A stretch of 64,000 nucleotides of DNA from Novipirellula herctigrandis (GCA_007859835.1 SJPJ01000001.1:1074453-1138452), one strand, 5' to 3'; positions 16,566 through 26,554 are shown, numbered from the stretch's first letter. Made by a program: numbers and translations. The notes: generated by a model not told the origin, from the sequence alone.

Positions 16566-16600
16566 AAAGCCCTTAGCCGTAACGGTTTAGGGCTTTTTTT
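16566..16600 (+). terminator. Displaced native terminator of tRNA-Val
   Basis: AAAGCCCTTA pairs with TTTAGGGCTTTTTTT across a loop of about ten bases, followed by a T-run: a rho-independent terminator. It begins 5 bp after attR, the position it would have behind an uninterrupted tRNA-Val, so it marks the pre-integration sequence. Confidence 0.85.
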
Positions 16601-16832
16601 GTGCGTGTGCTTGAGGGATATCTACGCCCTTTTGGTGATCCATGCTCCGCTTGCTCCTATGTCGAAATGTCGTAGGACGGTTGTGCCTACTCAGCTCTCC
16701 CATGCCGTGAAGTGGCCGTGAAAGACAAAGGGGATGTCCAGGACACGTCAAAATGGAACCATCAATTCCCAATTGATCGATATGTGCCGTTATCGATATG
16801 TGCCCGTGAAGCTCCGATAGTAGAATGGCACC

Positions 16833-18293
16833 ATGAATCTGTTATCCACACACCGACAAGGATGGACTCTGGTCCTAAAACGCCTGCATCCGTTATTGCG
16901 GAAATTGCCATTCTTTGGGCACGATTCCAACAACCCGCTGAACTGGGACATCGCGACAACGAGTGGTAGCTCGCTGCGTTGCGTCCGTGACACGCTGTGT
17001 TTCATCGCCTCCACCGTAACAGTGCTGCTAGTCCTTGGAACCGCACCGAGTTGTGCTCAGGATTTAGTGGAGTTTACAAATGGGACGACGGTCCAGGGAG
17101 AAATGCTTGAGATTCGCAAGGATGCCAAGGAATTCAACTTCAAGTTGCATTTCGGGGGTCAACAGGTTTCTCGCACCTTTCCGTACAGCGACGTGCATGC
17201 AGTGACTCTCAACGGCAAGCGTTTCGTGCTAACTCCCAAGATCGTTTCCGAACCCAACACTTCGGACACGCAGGCCTCGGGATTAGCAACGAAAAAGCAA
17301 GGAAACCGAACCAAGGCAGAGGTGCTTCAAATCATTGAAAAGGCAGGCAACACTCCTCCCGATTGGCTCGCCTCCACTGCGATGAATCATCCAGCTTCGC
17401 TCGACCTTGACTGGCCTCTCCGGTCGCCCGGCCCATGGAATGAGTCTAAGAATGTCGGACAATATATTTGGGGACGCATTAACCCTAACGTCTCGCGATG
17501 GAAGTCTGGTATCAAGCTGGTCCATCAATGCATGAAGCGTCATCAGCAAGATCCGCTGCGACTCACTCGCGACATGGAAAAGCTTGGCGACATGTATTTC
17601 ACTCTCCTACAAGACTACCCAAGGGCAGCATATTGGCTGCAGAAATCCAATTCGCCGATTGACAAAGAGACCGGCGTTTTTCTGGCAGAGTGCTATTGGC
17701 GGCTAGGCAACGACCCAATGGCGCTGGAAAAATTGCAGGGTAAGCGGTTGCACTTTAACACCATCAAGCTGCTCGGTGACATGGGCGAAATCGACATGGC
17801 ATTACGTGTTACCGACACCTACGCGAAAACAAATTTCTTTAACGAGGCGTTTTTGAATGCAGGCGACGCGTTGCGGGGCGCGGGGCGATATGACGAAGCG
17901 ATTGAGTATTACCAGAAAGTGATTGATCGGAATACCGCTCGAAACGCAGAGTACCTAAAACGATTCCAAGCGAGAGCGAATGGTGCAATCGAGGCGATTG
18001 AGTTGTTTGATCGAGCCGACGTCAGTCGTGTTGGAGATGGAACGTACACTGCCAGCAGCGTCGGATACAACGGGCAACTAGAAGTAGAAGTAAAAATCTC
18101 CGACTCGCAAATCCAAAGCGTCCGAGTGACCAAGCACACCGAGAAGCAGTTCTTTGCCGCTCTTACGGACACTCCCAATCAAATCATCGCCAACCAAAGT
18201 TTCCGAAGTGTCGACGGCACGTCGGGGGCCACCGTCACTTCACAAGCGATCATTCATGCAACGGCCCGCGCGATGGCCAAGGGAGTGAAATAG
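16833..18293 (+). CDS. Secreted TPR protein with C-terminal FMN-binding domain
   Basis: A 486-residue product with an unusually long N-terminal region ahead of a hydrophobic segment (TLCFIASTVTVLLVLGTAP), so it is exported or membrane-anchored. A short domain LVEFTNGTTVQGEMLEIRKD follows, then tetratricopeptide-like helices (about 230-390; AGDALRGAGRYDEAIEYYQK is typical). Residues 400-486 are an FMN_bind domain: DGTYTASSVGYNGQLEVEVK and VDGTSGATVTSQAI. The SGATVTS stretch is the covalent flavinylation motif, with Thr linked to FMN by an ApbE transferase in known cases. Extracytoplasmic electron transfer is therefore likely, with an unknown partner. The following gene begins at the base after its stop. 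A later start at 16980-17010 would give a shorter signal peptide. Confidence 0.8.
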   Translation: MNLLSTHRQGWTLVLKRLHPLLRKLPFFGHDSNNPLNWDIATTSGSSLRCVRDTLCFIASTVTVLLVLGTAPSCAQDLVEFTNGTTVQGEMLEIRKDAKEFNFKLHFGGQQVSRTFPYSDVHAVTLNGKRFVLTPKIVSEPNTSDTQASGLATKKQGNRTKAEVLQIIEKAGNTPPDWLASTAMNHPASLDLDWPLRSPGPWNESKNVGQYIWGRINPNVSRWKSGIKLVHQCMKRHQQDPLRLTRDMEKLGDMYFTLLQDYPRAAYWLQKSNSPIDKETGVFLAECYWRLGNDPMALEKLQGKRLHFNTIKLLGDMGEIDMALRVTDTYAKTNFFNEAFLNAGDALRGAGRYDEAIEYYQKVIDRNTARNAEYLKRFQARANGAIEAIELFDRADVSRVGDGTYTASSVGYNGQLEVEVKISDSQIQSVRVTKHTEKQFFAALTDTPNQIIANQSFRSVDGTSGATVTSQAIIHATARAMAKGVK

Positions 18294-19490
18294 ATGTGGA
18301 CAATGCAGGTCATTCCGATTTGCTGCGGAATCCGTTCAATTTGCCGCAGAATCCGTTCAATTTGCCGCAGAATCCGTTCAATTTGCCGCAGAATCCATTC
18401 AACGGCGCCGATGGTTATTGCCCTGTTCTTCGGCACCGCTTGCGGGATCAGTGCTTGCGGGATCACCGCTTTCGGGCAAACCACAGGTTTCGGGCAAACC
18501 ACGAACCACGAACCGGTTGCTACTGGGATATGGCAGAGCGGAATGTTTCGCTGGCAGGTCAGCCCGCCACTTTTGGCGATAGACCAGGATCGACTTCCCC
18601 AATCCACTGAACATCCATGGTTGGCAATCAAAGACCCAAGCATTGTTCGTTTCGATGGGCGATGGCACCTGTTCTGCACATTGCGTAAAGCAAAGCAAGG
18701 AGACGGACGAATCCGAATTGGCTATCTGTCATTTGAGCAGTGGTCGGACGCCAAAGATGCCGATTGGACCGTTCTAAGTTTGACGATGGGATATCACGGG
18801 GCTCCGCAAATTTTCTATTTCGAGCCTGATAAGAAGTGGTATCTCGTTTATCAAGCCGAAGATGCGACACGAGATTTAAAGTACGGCCCCTGTTTTTCGA
18901 CGAACGACGATATTTCGGATCCGCACAAATGGACGTTACCCGAACCACTTTATGTCGTGAAGGAAGGTACGAAAGCGGGACTTGATTTTTGGGTTATCTG
19001 TGATCACTCAAAGGCACACCTGTTCTTCACTACGCTCAATGGACAAATGTGGCGTGCAGAAACGTCGATCAATCAGTTTCCCAATAAAGGATGGACGGAC
19101 CCGCAAATAGTGTTGCGAGCAGATATTTTCGAGGCGAGCCATACATATGCGTTGCGCGGTCACGATAAATTCCTGACGGTCGTCGAAGCTCAAGCAGGCA
19201 AGCGACGTTACTTCAAAGGCTTTGTCGCCAATAGGCTTGACGGCACATGGAGTCCGTTAGCAGCGAGTCAGGAAAAACCACTGGTTTCGACCAAGAACGT
19301 CGTCAACCAGCGCACGTCGTGGGCAACGTCATACAGCCACGGTGAATTAATTCGCACCGGATACAACCAAAAGCTTGAGGTCGATCCCGATGATCTTACG
19401 TTGCTGTTCCAAGGCGCCAACGACGAAGAGTATCAACGTGGGAACTACGGCCAAATTCCATGGCGACTCGGCATGCTGAAACTGAAATAG
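18294..19490 (+). CDS. Secreted GH62/GH43-like propeller glycosidase
   Basis: A 398-residue frame whose ATG directly follows the stop of the FMN-binding gene. A signal peptide beginning at Met40 (ATG 18411; MVIALFFGTACGISACGITA) indicates the true start may be there; residues 1-39 consist mostly of an IRSICRR heptad encoded by tandem repeats. The mature enzyme looks like a five-bladed beta propeller: AIKDPSIVRFDGRWHLFCT (catalytic base Asp in KDPS), YHGAPQIFYFEPDKKWYLVY, GLDFWVICDHSKAHLFFTTL, and FEASHTYAL. The KDP-GRWH and AP-Q-WYL-YQ pattern is that of family GH62 alpha-L-arabinofuranosidases. Arabinose removal from side chains is the likely activity, although related families share the fold. 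Confidence 0.75.
   Translation: MWTMQVIPICCGIRSICRRIRSICRRIRSICRRIHSTAPMVIALFFGTACGISACGITAFGQTTGFGQTTNHEPVATGIWQSGMFRWQVSPPLLAIDQDRLPQSTEHPWLAIKDPSIVRFDGRWHLFCTLRKAKQGDGRIRIGYLSFEQWSDAKDADWTVLSLTMGYHGAPQIFYFEPDKKWYLVYQAEDATRDLKYGPCFSTNDDISDPHKWTLPEPLYVVKEGTKAGLDFWVICDHSKAHLFFTTLNGQMWRAETSINQFPNKGWTDPQIVLRADIFEASHTYALRGHDKFLTVVEAQAGKRRYFKGFVANRLDGTWSPLAASQEKPLVSTKNVVNQRTSWATSYSHGELIRTGYNQKLEVDPDDLTLLFQGANDEEYQRGNYGQIPWRLGMLKLK
18322..18405 (+). repeat. 21-bp tandem repeat, four copies
   Basis: Four 21-bp units (18322, 18343, 18364, 18385) containing GCAGAATCCGTTCAATTT; the two central units are identical and the outer ones have one to a few changes. They encode the heptad IRSICRR just ahead of the signal peptide. 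Smaller duplications follow at once: GCTTGCGGGATCA twice and TTCGGGCAAACCAC twice (18439-18500). Confidence 0.9.
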
Positions 19491-19625
19491 CCGTTTTTGC
19501 ACTCAAAGACGCCGGCGAAGACCAACATCCATATCGTCGACCCGGCTTCTTGAGCCCTCTATGTAAACCGCTTGTCAGCGCCGATTGTATGGTCCTCCAT
19601 GGCTAACTAATCCGACGAACGGGTC

Positions 19626-22600
19626 TCATCGCCCGGTTGCCTTAGCGGTCGTGATTGCAAACACTGCGGGCGCCCCCCATTTTTGACCGTCGGGACTCGA
19701 TGCAATATCGATGCTCTCGATCGGCACGTCGGGACGTGGGTTATTCCACTGCATCGAGTAGACAACCGCTTTGTTGTCATCGTCGAGTTGTCCGGTCCAG
19801 GCGACTGCGGCGTTCGGCAAGGCGATCGGTGTGTTGCTGACCCAGTTCCCCACTCCTGTCTGCCATGAGACCGGTACAATGCGCTGTTCACCGTCGGTGT
19901 AATGGATCACGTACTGGAACACGACGGGCGCCTCGGGCAACGATCGGTTGCGCCGGATCGCTTCGCTGGTCTGACGCTGCCACCCTTCAATCGAACCGCT
20001 TGGATTGAATGCATGCAGAAAAAACACCGCATCCGCCGTACGGTCCACTCGAATGCCTTCAATTTCCGTTTCTTGAACTTCGCTGCCGCTGCCCTTTAGC
20101 ATCATGACGGTTGGCACAGGCGACGTCGAAAAATCGGACAAATGATAATCGACATTCGCGTACATCTGGTCGCCAACTGGCATTTTGCTTACGTCCCCAG
20201 GGCCTGAGAACCATCTTGGTCGGCCTTGCCGATTGACGAAAGCATTGAAGCGTGCATCGGGGATCAGAACCGGTTCATATTGCAATTCCGCGCCGGCCAC
20301 GATCGTCTTGGTGCCAGCGAAAACGGCGCCCAGGTTGGCCAGCAATACCTTTGTGATGGTAGCTTTTTTGATCTTGTTTAGCGGCAGTTTTTCCTGGTCG
20401 AGGATATTTAACTGATTTAAAACGATCCCGCCTTTCCCGCGGTGGTAACGCATCAACCCACCGATATTTAACAACGATCGCGTGTTTTTGAGATACGCTT
20501 CGTCCCGCTGTACGTACAGCCAAAAGTTGTCGATACCAACGACGTTTTGGTTACCAGTTTCTTCCCAATCCGCAATTTCAAAGGTGATGCGTTTGCCGCG
20601 TTTCCCAACAAGAGGAACTTCCTGGATCTCCCCATCGGGGCGGAGCTCAGCCACGATCGGATCCGGGTCGTCGTCGACATACAAATTGATCTTGGTGATC
20701 TTGTGATAGATTTGGTTGGTCTTGATTTTCAGGCTGACTAGCTTTTCTTCCTTAGGCAAATCCATGGTCCATTTTGTCTTGTGGCCTGCGTCTAGGATGA
20801 TCGAATAGGTGAACCGCCAAGTATCATCGGCTGTGAATCCGTTGGTCAAGTTCGCGGGCCAATGATCGCTGCCTTTGGCTGCCCGACCGGACTCTTTCCC
20901 CAACGCTTCGGGGGTCGGCAACTTGGCAAAGGGCGCGATGTCGGTGTGATCAACGATGTATCGAAACGCTTGCTCATCGGGCCACTTTAGCGCCATCCAA
21001 CCGTAGACCTTTTCGCCCGTGTCCATCACGACATCTCGGAGCGTTAATCCAGCGGTTAGCGAATCGCGTGGTACGTTCAACAACACACGTTCCATTTGGA
21101 ACGGGCGAATGACGTGTTCGTGTTCGACAATGCGGTTGTAGTCGGCTAAACCTTCCGGAGTCAGGCCCCACAGCATCAACCAACCGCCACGCCCACAGAA
21201 TTCTTGAACCTGAGGATTCTCGTCGGCTAGGATGCGTAGGTTCGATGGTGTTGCCTTGACAACGGCGATCGCATCCGCTTGCAGCGCATCCAAGGGCGAG
21301 CGGACAAGTTGGTACTTCAAATTCAATGAATCGAGCAGTTTCGCTTCGGGACCGTCCTTTTCGATTACTGCGTAGGTTTCCTTACGGACCGGGACGTAGT
21401 CAGTAGCGTAATTCAACAGGTTGTTGAACATCGCTTGGGCAACCCCAAGAGATTCCAGTCTTTCGCCAATGGCCAACTGGCTCAGCAGCAGCAGGCCATC
21501 GCCTACGGAGGATTCGACCAGTGCAGTACAACTGAGCTGGTCATCGCATTGCAGCAAACTTCGACCACCCTTGGATCCCTTGCGGTAAGCGCTACGATAC
21601 AGCACGTGGTCATTGCCCCAAGTGAAAAAGTCGGACTGTTCAAGTCCTAAGAACAGGGGATGGCTCAGGTCTTCCGAGAAACCGAAGCGTCCTACGTAGT
21701 CCGTTGGAACAACATCCGCCGGGATCGCTTGGTAGCGCAGTGGATGCGTCTGGTCAAGAACGATCACGCGGCGGCCCTGCATCGCGTAGCGGTAACAGAA
21801 CGGGTCGGCTGCCAATTCCGCCGATACGGCATCAGGCCCCAATACAATCACTTTTGCCGTTGGCGGTGCTACGTCCGGTTGGGTCATCTCGGTGAAAGGA
21901 ATTCCTCGTTTCGCCAGATACGCCTTCACGGTTCCTTGTGGATCGAAGACGGCCAATTCCGCTTTGGATAGCTGCGGTTTCAACATTCGATCTGGTGCAA
22001 TGACGACAAGCGGCTTTTCATCTCGGAAGACTTCCGTTCCATTGCGAGTTGCTGTGAGCAGAAACCGCCCAGCGGTACGTGTATCCACAGCGGGCAGCTG
22101 AAATTTGATTTGAAACTCTTCCGCCTCGCCCGCAGGCACATGGAATTTTCGAGAATCTTCCGCGATCCGTTGACCATCGAGCACGACCTCCCAGCGAACG
22201 TCAATGGGATCCGAATGCCGAGTGCTGTTGAAAACCTTCAATGTTCGTTCGACACTCTCTGACTCTGCGAAAGTCCAATTCCATTGTCGACAAAGAACCG
22301 CCACGGGGCTCCAACTGTTGTAGTATTGCCGTTGGCTACTGGTCATCCAAAAGTGCCAACTAGCAACCTCGGCCCAGCGATAGCCTTCCGAGAGCATTTT
22401 TGCCCACAAACCGCGAGCCTCCATTGTCTCGCCTACTCCGATGAAACAGCGGTCGCCTCCGATCGTGGCGAAGCGTTCGGTCGAATAGCCGTTGGCAAAG
22501 TAGACTTCGCCTTTCATGATTGGACGGTCGGGAACCATCCGCCATGCATCGCGTTGCACCGTGTTGTAAAAAGGATCTCGCGTATACGCAGCGTCGGGAA

Positions 22601-24845
22601 AATCGCGAAAAGAGGTACCCATAAATTCCGTATAATGGGCTCCGTTAACCGCCAGCGACTCATCACGCAATGCGTTGCCACCGTCGACCATTGCCGGACG
22701 CGTGGGATCGATCCCCATCACGTGCTCAACAGCATCGCGAAGTGCCGGTTCCACCTCTCGCCATTGGCCCAAGTTGTTGGAATTGATGTAGGCGATTTCG
22801 TTTTCGACCGACCAGATGTAAATGCACGGATGGTTCCTTTCCTCGCGGAGCCACGCGGTCATCTGATGTTTCCAGTTGTCGAATAATTCCGGCTTCGCCT
22901 TCAATGGATAGCGGCCGCGATCATCCTTGGGCTGCGAAGTATCCGGCACGCGTAGACCACCGCCATAATTGGCTCCTTGGCCGTCGAAAACACCACTACT
23001 ACGGACGATCATTCCCTTTTCGTCAAAGTAGTCGAGCACTTGTCGACGAGTCATTCCACCCCACATTCCTTGACGCCAATAACGCATTTGGTTCATGTTG
23101 CTGGTCTGGCATAGCTTTATGAATTCTTGTGGGCTGACGGTGTAGTTTGTGTCAGCCCACATCGACCATTTCACACCGTTGAGCGTGAACATATGGCTGT
23201 CCCATTTCCATTGGCGGAATCCGAACCGAGTGCGTTTTACGTCCACGACCTTGCCATCTTTCTTCAGCGTGGTGACGACCCAGTACAAGTGTGGGCGATC
23301 AGGCCACCACAATGTTGGCTTGGCCCAAGGCTCCTCCGTCTGCAGCGTCTTGGCCGCCCCGCCTTCGATCGTCACTGTTTGCACAGAAAAAGTCTTCTCG
23401 ACCTCTCCACCTTTGCCGCCGTTCCATGGCACGACTTGGTTTTCGACCTGGAGTGTCACGTCGTCGTCATCAGGATTCAGTAGCGTGATGGCCAACGTCA
23501 GCTTCTTTTCATCGACCGAAGGTTTGCAGAACACGTCGGTGGTGTAGGCGGGCCCCGCCACGACTAGCGTGACAGGTTCAAGCATCCCGGTGCGGGTATC
23601 CCAGGCGGTCGGCATGTCAAGGTGCTGGCCCCCCGACATATGGGTGATCATGCTCCGTGGCAGATTCCAAAACCGTCGCGGACCAATCGCATACTCGTTT
23701 TTGTCGGCGTACTTCGTACTCAATCCGTAATAGGCGTCCTTAAAGACAACAACCAAATCGTTGATCTCGCCCGGTTTAACGGCCGGCGTGATGTCACATT
23801 GCCAAGCCGTACTGTGCGCTTTCGAAAAACCACAGAACCGACCGTTAACGAACACGCTAGCCGTAAGATTAAAGTTTTGGAAATCAAGGAAGAACCCACG
23901 ACCCTCAAGCGGCGCAGGCACATCCAACCGTGTTCGGACGAGGTAGCGATGAGAGAAGCTCATCTCAGGCCGGTCAACGTCGCGGTCGTTGGGAACCCGA
24001 TAACCATACCAGGCTAACTTATCGAGATCGGGTAATTCTTCGGTCGCCTGTAAGCGGCTCTGATCCGTGACGTCGTTCTCATCCCATGGGGCGATCGCCC
24101 AAAGACCGTTTAGAACCGTCTCGAACCGTTCGGCAGGTGCGTTGTCGGCAGGTGTTTCGTCGGCACGAATGTCGTACACCTGTTCCACCGCCTGCCGGTC
24201 ACTGTCCTCTTGATACTTATCATCCGGTTTCCATTTGCCGTTCGGTAAAAAGACGTTGGGCGTAATACAAATGGCATCGAGCATGTGAAGGATACGAGCG
24301 GTTCGCTGCTCGCCGCGCGAGTCCGTTTCCTTGGCAACGCTATGCCGCGTCTCGATGCGATGTTTGCCAGCCTGTAAGTCAATCTTGCCTAGCTGAATCC
24401 AAGCCAATTCGTTCCATGTTTGCAGCGGTTGAACATTGGTCGTCGGGGTCCGGCGCGAACACATCTGCCAAGAACCATCGTCGATTCGCCACTGGAAATC
24501 ACTTCGAACCCATTCGTAGCCAATTCTCGCCCAAATGTTCTGCTCACCGGTACGATCAAGCACAAAGTCATATCCGAATACCATTCCTTCTTCGGGCACA
24601 TATTTCTCAACGTTGCTGCTGGAGACAGTCACATGTAGCAAAACTTCGTTCGAAATGATCGATGTTCGTCCCCAACCGTTAAATTCGAATCCGTTGCGGG
24701 GCGAAACTTGCTCAACGCCTTCGACTTGTTTCAAGGCAGGCGTTGTCGCCGGTTGCTCCCCTTCGATCCACACGTAATCGGCTGCGGAAAGCGACGTCGC
24801 CAGCGACATCCAGCAGACAAACACAAAGCAAGTAGGGATCCTCAT
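19626..24845 (-). CDS. Giant secreted GH2-family glycosidase, 1739 residues
   Basis: Signal peptide MRIPTCFVFVCWMSLATSLS then AADY. Domains in order: carbohydrate-binding-like beta domain (25-200; EGEQP, DFQWRIDDGSWQ), GH2 jelly roll (about 280-440; ASVFVNGRFCGFSKAHSTAW), GH2 immunoglobulin-like domain (450-570), TIM barrel (570-880) with acid/base E683 in IWSVENEIAY and nucleophile E780 in PIMKGEVYFANG. Both catalytic Glu are present. The 850 residues after the barrel contain two Rossmann-like domains (VIVLGPDAV; GGWLMLWGLTPEGLADYNRI) and beta-sandwich modules (TWRFTYSIILDAGHKTKW), far longer than ordinary beta-galactosidases of about 1000 residues. Substrate could be a beta-galactoside, glucuronide or mannoside. 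Convergent with the GH62-like gene. Confidence 0.88.
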   Translation of the reverse strand: MRIPTCFVFVCWMSLATSLSAADYVWIEGEQPATTPALKQVEGVEQVSPRNGFEFNGWGRTSIISNEVLLHVTVSSSNVEKYVPEEGMVFGYDFVLDRTGEQNIWARIGYEWVRSDFQWRIDDGSWQMCSRRTPTTNVQPLQTWNELAWIQLGKIDLQAGKHRIETRHSVAKETDSRGEQRTARILHMLDAICITPNVFLPNGKWKPDDKYQEDSDRQAVEQVYDIRADETPADNAPAERFETVLNGLWAIAPWDENDVTDQSRLQATEELPDLDKLAWYGYRVPNDRDVDRPEMSFSHRYLVRTRLDVPAPLEGRGFFLDFQNFNLTASVFVNGRFCGFSKAHSTAWQCDITPAVKPGEINDLVVVFKDAYYGLSTKYADKNEYAIGPRRFWNLPRSMITHMSGGQHLDMPTAWDTRTGMLEPVTLVVAGPAYTTDVFCKPSVDEKKLTLAITLLNPDDDDVTLQVENQVVPWNGGKGGEVEKTFSVQTVTIEGGAAKTLQTEEPWAKPTLWWPDRPHLYWVVTTLKKDGKVVDVKRTRFGFRQWKWDSHMFTLNGVKWSMWADTNYTVSPQEFIKLCQTSNMNQMRYWRQGMWGGMTRRQVLDYFDEKGMIVRSSGVFDGQGANYGGGLRVPDTSQPKDDRGRYPLKAKPELFDNWKHQMTAWLREERNHPCIYIWSVENEIAYINSNNLGQWREVEPALRDAVEHVMGIDPTRPAMVDGGNALRDESLAVNGAHYTEFMGTSFRDFPDAAYTRDPFYNTVQRDAWRMVPDRPIMKGEVYFANGYSTERFATIGGDRCFIGVGETMEARGLWAKMLSEGYRWAEVASWHFWMTSSQRQYYNSWSPVAVLCRQWNWTFAESESVERTLKVFNSTRHSDPIDVRWEVVLDGQRIAEDSRKFHVPAGEAEEFQIKFQLPAVDTRTAGRFLLTATRNGTEVFRDEKPLVVIAPDRMLKPQLSKAELAVFDPQGTVKAYLAKRGIPFTEMTQPDVAPPTAKVIVLGPDAVSAELAADPFCYRYAMQGRRVIVLDQTHPLRYQAIPADVVPTDYVGRFGFSEDLSHPLFLGLEQSDFFTWGNDHVLYRSAYRKGSKGGRSLLQCDDQLSCTALVESSVGDGLLLLSQLAIGERLESLGVAQAMFNNLLNYATDYVPVRKETYAVIEKDGPEAKLLDSLNLKYQLVRSPLDALQADAIAVVKATPSNLRILADENPQVQEFCGRGGWLMLWGLTPEGLADYNRIVEHEHVIRPFQMERVLLNVPRDSLTAGLTLRDVVMDTGEKVYGWMALKWPDEQAFRYIVDHTDIAPFAKLPTPEALGKESGRAAKGSDHWPANLTNGFTADDTWRFTYSIILDAGHKTKWTMDLPKEEKLVSLKIKTNQIYHKITKINLYVDDDPDPIVAELRPDGEIQEVPLVGKRGKRITFEIADWEETGNQNVVGIDNFWLYVQRDEAYLKNTRSLLNIGGLMRYHRGKGGIVLNQLNILDQEKLPLNKIKKATITKVLLANLGAVFAGTKTIVAGAELQYEPVLIPDARFNAFVNRQGRPRWFSGPGDVSKMPVGDQMYANVDYHLSDFSTSPVPTVMMLKGSGSEVQETEIEGIRVDRTADAVFFLHAFNPSGSIEGWQRQTSEAIRRNRSLPEAPVVFQYVIHYTDGEQRIVPVSWQTGVGNWVSNTPIALPNAAVAWTGQLDDDNKAVVYSMQWNNPRPDVPIESIDIASSPDGQKWGAPAVFAITTAKATGR

Positions 24846-25168
24846 CGGATGATCTCGGCAAAAAGAGGGAAGGAAGTGTCGGCGGGAGGGGAGGGGCGGA
24901 AAACCAACGGTGGGCGATTGCTCGGTTCGTCAGGTCAAGCCACGGTTCGTGGCCAAGGCTTTGCGAACCGATTTAGTCCCAAGTATATCGAATTTTCGAC
25001 AATGCGTGGTTAAATATGGCAAACGTCGTGTCGGACGAATTCTTGACTTGTCGATTTCCTTAGACGGTCACTACGAATCGACGCACAGGATCAAAGCGGA
25101 CCATTCGTTTTGCGTGTGACCGTGTTGAATGTGACAATAAACTCGATCACCATCGCGGATGGCGGTGC
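24846..25168. other. Intergenic region upstream of the GH2 gene
   Basis: 323 bp between two minus-strand genes. It holds the GH2 promoter region with a purine-rich leader (GAGGGAAGGAAG-like on the + strand near 24867). I see no gene, repeat or clear terminator here. Confidence 0.4.
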
Positions 25169-26554
25169 TTACTGCTTGGCGTTTAGAGGATTTGATGAGA
25201 CGGTAAAACATCGGACGCTTCCGTCTCGATCACGACAAAAAAGCCGGCCACCCGACAGCACAACATGTGGCCATGCATCGGTCGATGCAAACACCGTCTT
25301 GCTGGCGAGCTCCGAATACTTTGTAGGCGATTGCTTTGCAGTGTTAACAAGCGATAGTTGACCTCGGTTGGCGTAGACGATCAAACGCTCATCGCTAGTC
25401 AAAATACAGGAACCTTGTGAGCCAACTTGGCCACCGGTCCACAATTCGACGCCGCTATTGAAGTCAACGCAGTGAACACCTCGCCACGCCCAATAGACTC
25501 GATCCTTGTGGATGATCGGAGTGCAGACTCCCGACGCGATTCCATCGGTTTCCCAAACCTTTGTCGCACCACGAAGTGAAATCCTAAGTCGGCACATCGC
25601 CGAATGGTTGTAAGCCGAAGTAATAATGACCGAATCACCAAAGACTGCGGCTGTGACAATGTTGTTTCCAAAGTCAGTCGTCCAGGGATAGACCGCGACC
25701 GTCTTGCCCTCGTTGCCGCGATCGATTCGAGTGACGACCAAATTTCGCAGTGTCAGCACGGCCAAACAGGGGACTCCTTCGACCTTGATCGGCACCGGGC
25801 CGCCGGTATGCCCCGCCTCGTCGCGGTTTTCGCTATGCCACACTTCGATCCCGTCACGTTTATTGAATGCGACGAGGTTGCCGCTCTTTCCACCGACCTC
25901 AACAATCAATTGATCGCCGACGACCAGTGGCGAACTTGTATAACCGTAGTCACGGCGAGTCTTTTTGCGTTTGGCGACCTCAGGACGTTGCGACGCTTGG
26001 TAACGCTCGTACAGATTCAAGGACCAAACGCGTTTCCCTTGCTTGCGAGTATCCCAAGCGTTGAGGTCCCCGTCGGCACTGAGTGTAAACAACAAGCCGG
26101 TTTCCGAATCAAATTCCGGTGTTGAACAGGCCCCCGAATAGAGAGATTGGTCGCCTACAGCAACGCGACCATAGCGAGGCGTCTTGTAGGATTGACGCCA
26201 TAATTCCTTGCCGCTATCCGCGTCCAAACAAAAAAGCGTGTCGCGGCCATTCGACCAACCGGTCAAATAGACTTGCTTTTCAATGACAAGAGGCGACGAG
26301 CTTCCTTCGCCAACGGACGCTTGCCATAGTTCGCCCTTGATCCAACGGTTGCCGTCCCAGCCCGATGTTTCCGTCGAAATATCATTCCGCGTCGGACCGC
26401 GCCAATGTTCCCAGTCCTGTTCCCAGTCCTCGCTTTTTGCTGGCACGCACAACATCGCTGCAAGCGTCAAGAAACAAATCGCGATCAACTCGCGACTTAC
26501 AACGATGTAGCCACCGTCCGTATTTCGACTCAAGTGAATAGGATTCAAAAGCAT
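25169..26554 (-). CDS. Secreted PQQ-type beta-propeller protein
   Basis: A 461-residue protein with TTGGAGC before ATG 26554 and an export signal around 20-42 (LIAICFLTLAAMLCVPAKS). The rest is a series of PQQ-like blades: QVYLTGWSNGRDTLFCLDAD followed by SGKELWRQSY, TLSADGDLNAWDTRKQGKRVW, LVAFNKRDGIEVWHSEN, HCVDFNSGVELWTGG. The xLDADSGKELW pattern is the blade signature of BamB-like and quinoprotein-like propellers, but the catalytic residues of true quinoprotein dehydrogenases are not seen. Planctomycetes have large paralogous sets of such proteins, usually binding or scaffold proteins. Separate promoter from the GH2 gene is likely given the 323-bp gap. Confidence 0.85.
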   Translation of the reverse strand: MLLNPIHLSRNTDGGYIVVSRELIAICFLTLAAMLCVPAKSEDWEQDWEHWRGPTRNDISTETSGWDGNRWIKGELWQASVGEGSSSPLVIEKQVYLTGWSNGRDTLFCLDADSGKELWRQSYKTPRYGRVAVGDQSLYSGACSTPEFDSETGLLFTLSADGDLNAWDTRKQGKRVWSLNLYERYQASQRPEVAKRKKTRRDYGYTSSPLVVGDQLIVEVGGKSGNLVAFNKRDGIEVWHSENRDEAGHTGGPVPIKVEGVPCLAVLTLRNLVVTRIDRGNEGKTVAVYPWTTDFGNNIVTAAVFGDSVIITSAYNHSAMCRLRISLRGATKVWETDGIASGVCTPIIHKDRVYWAWRGVHCVDFNSGVELWTGGQVGSQGSCILTSDERLIVYANRGQLSLVNTAKQSPTKYSELASKTVFASTDAWPHVVLSGGRLFCRDRDGSVRCFTVSSNPLNAKQ

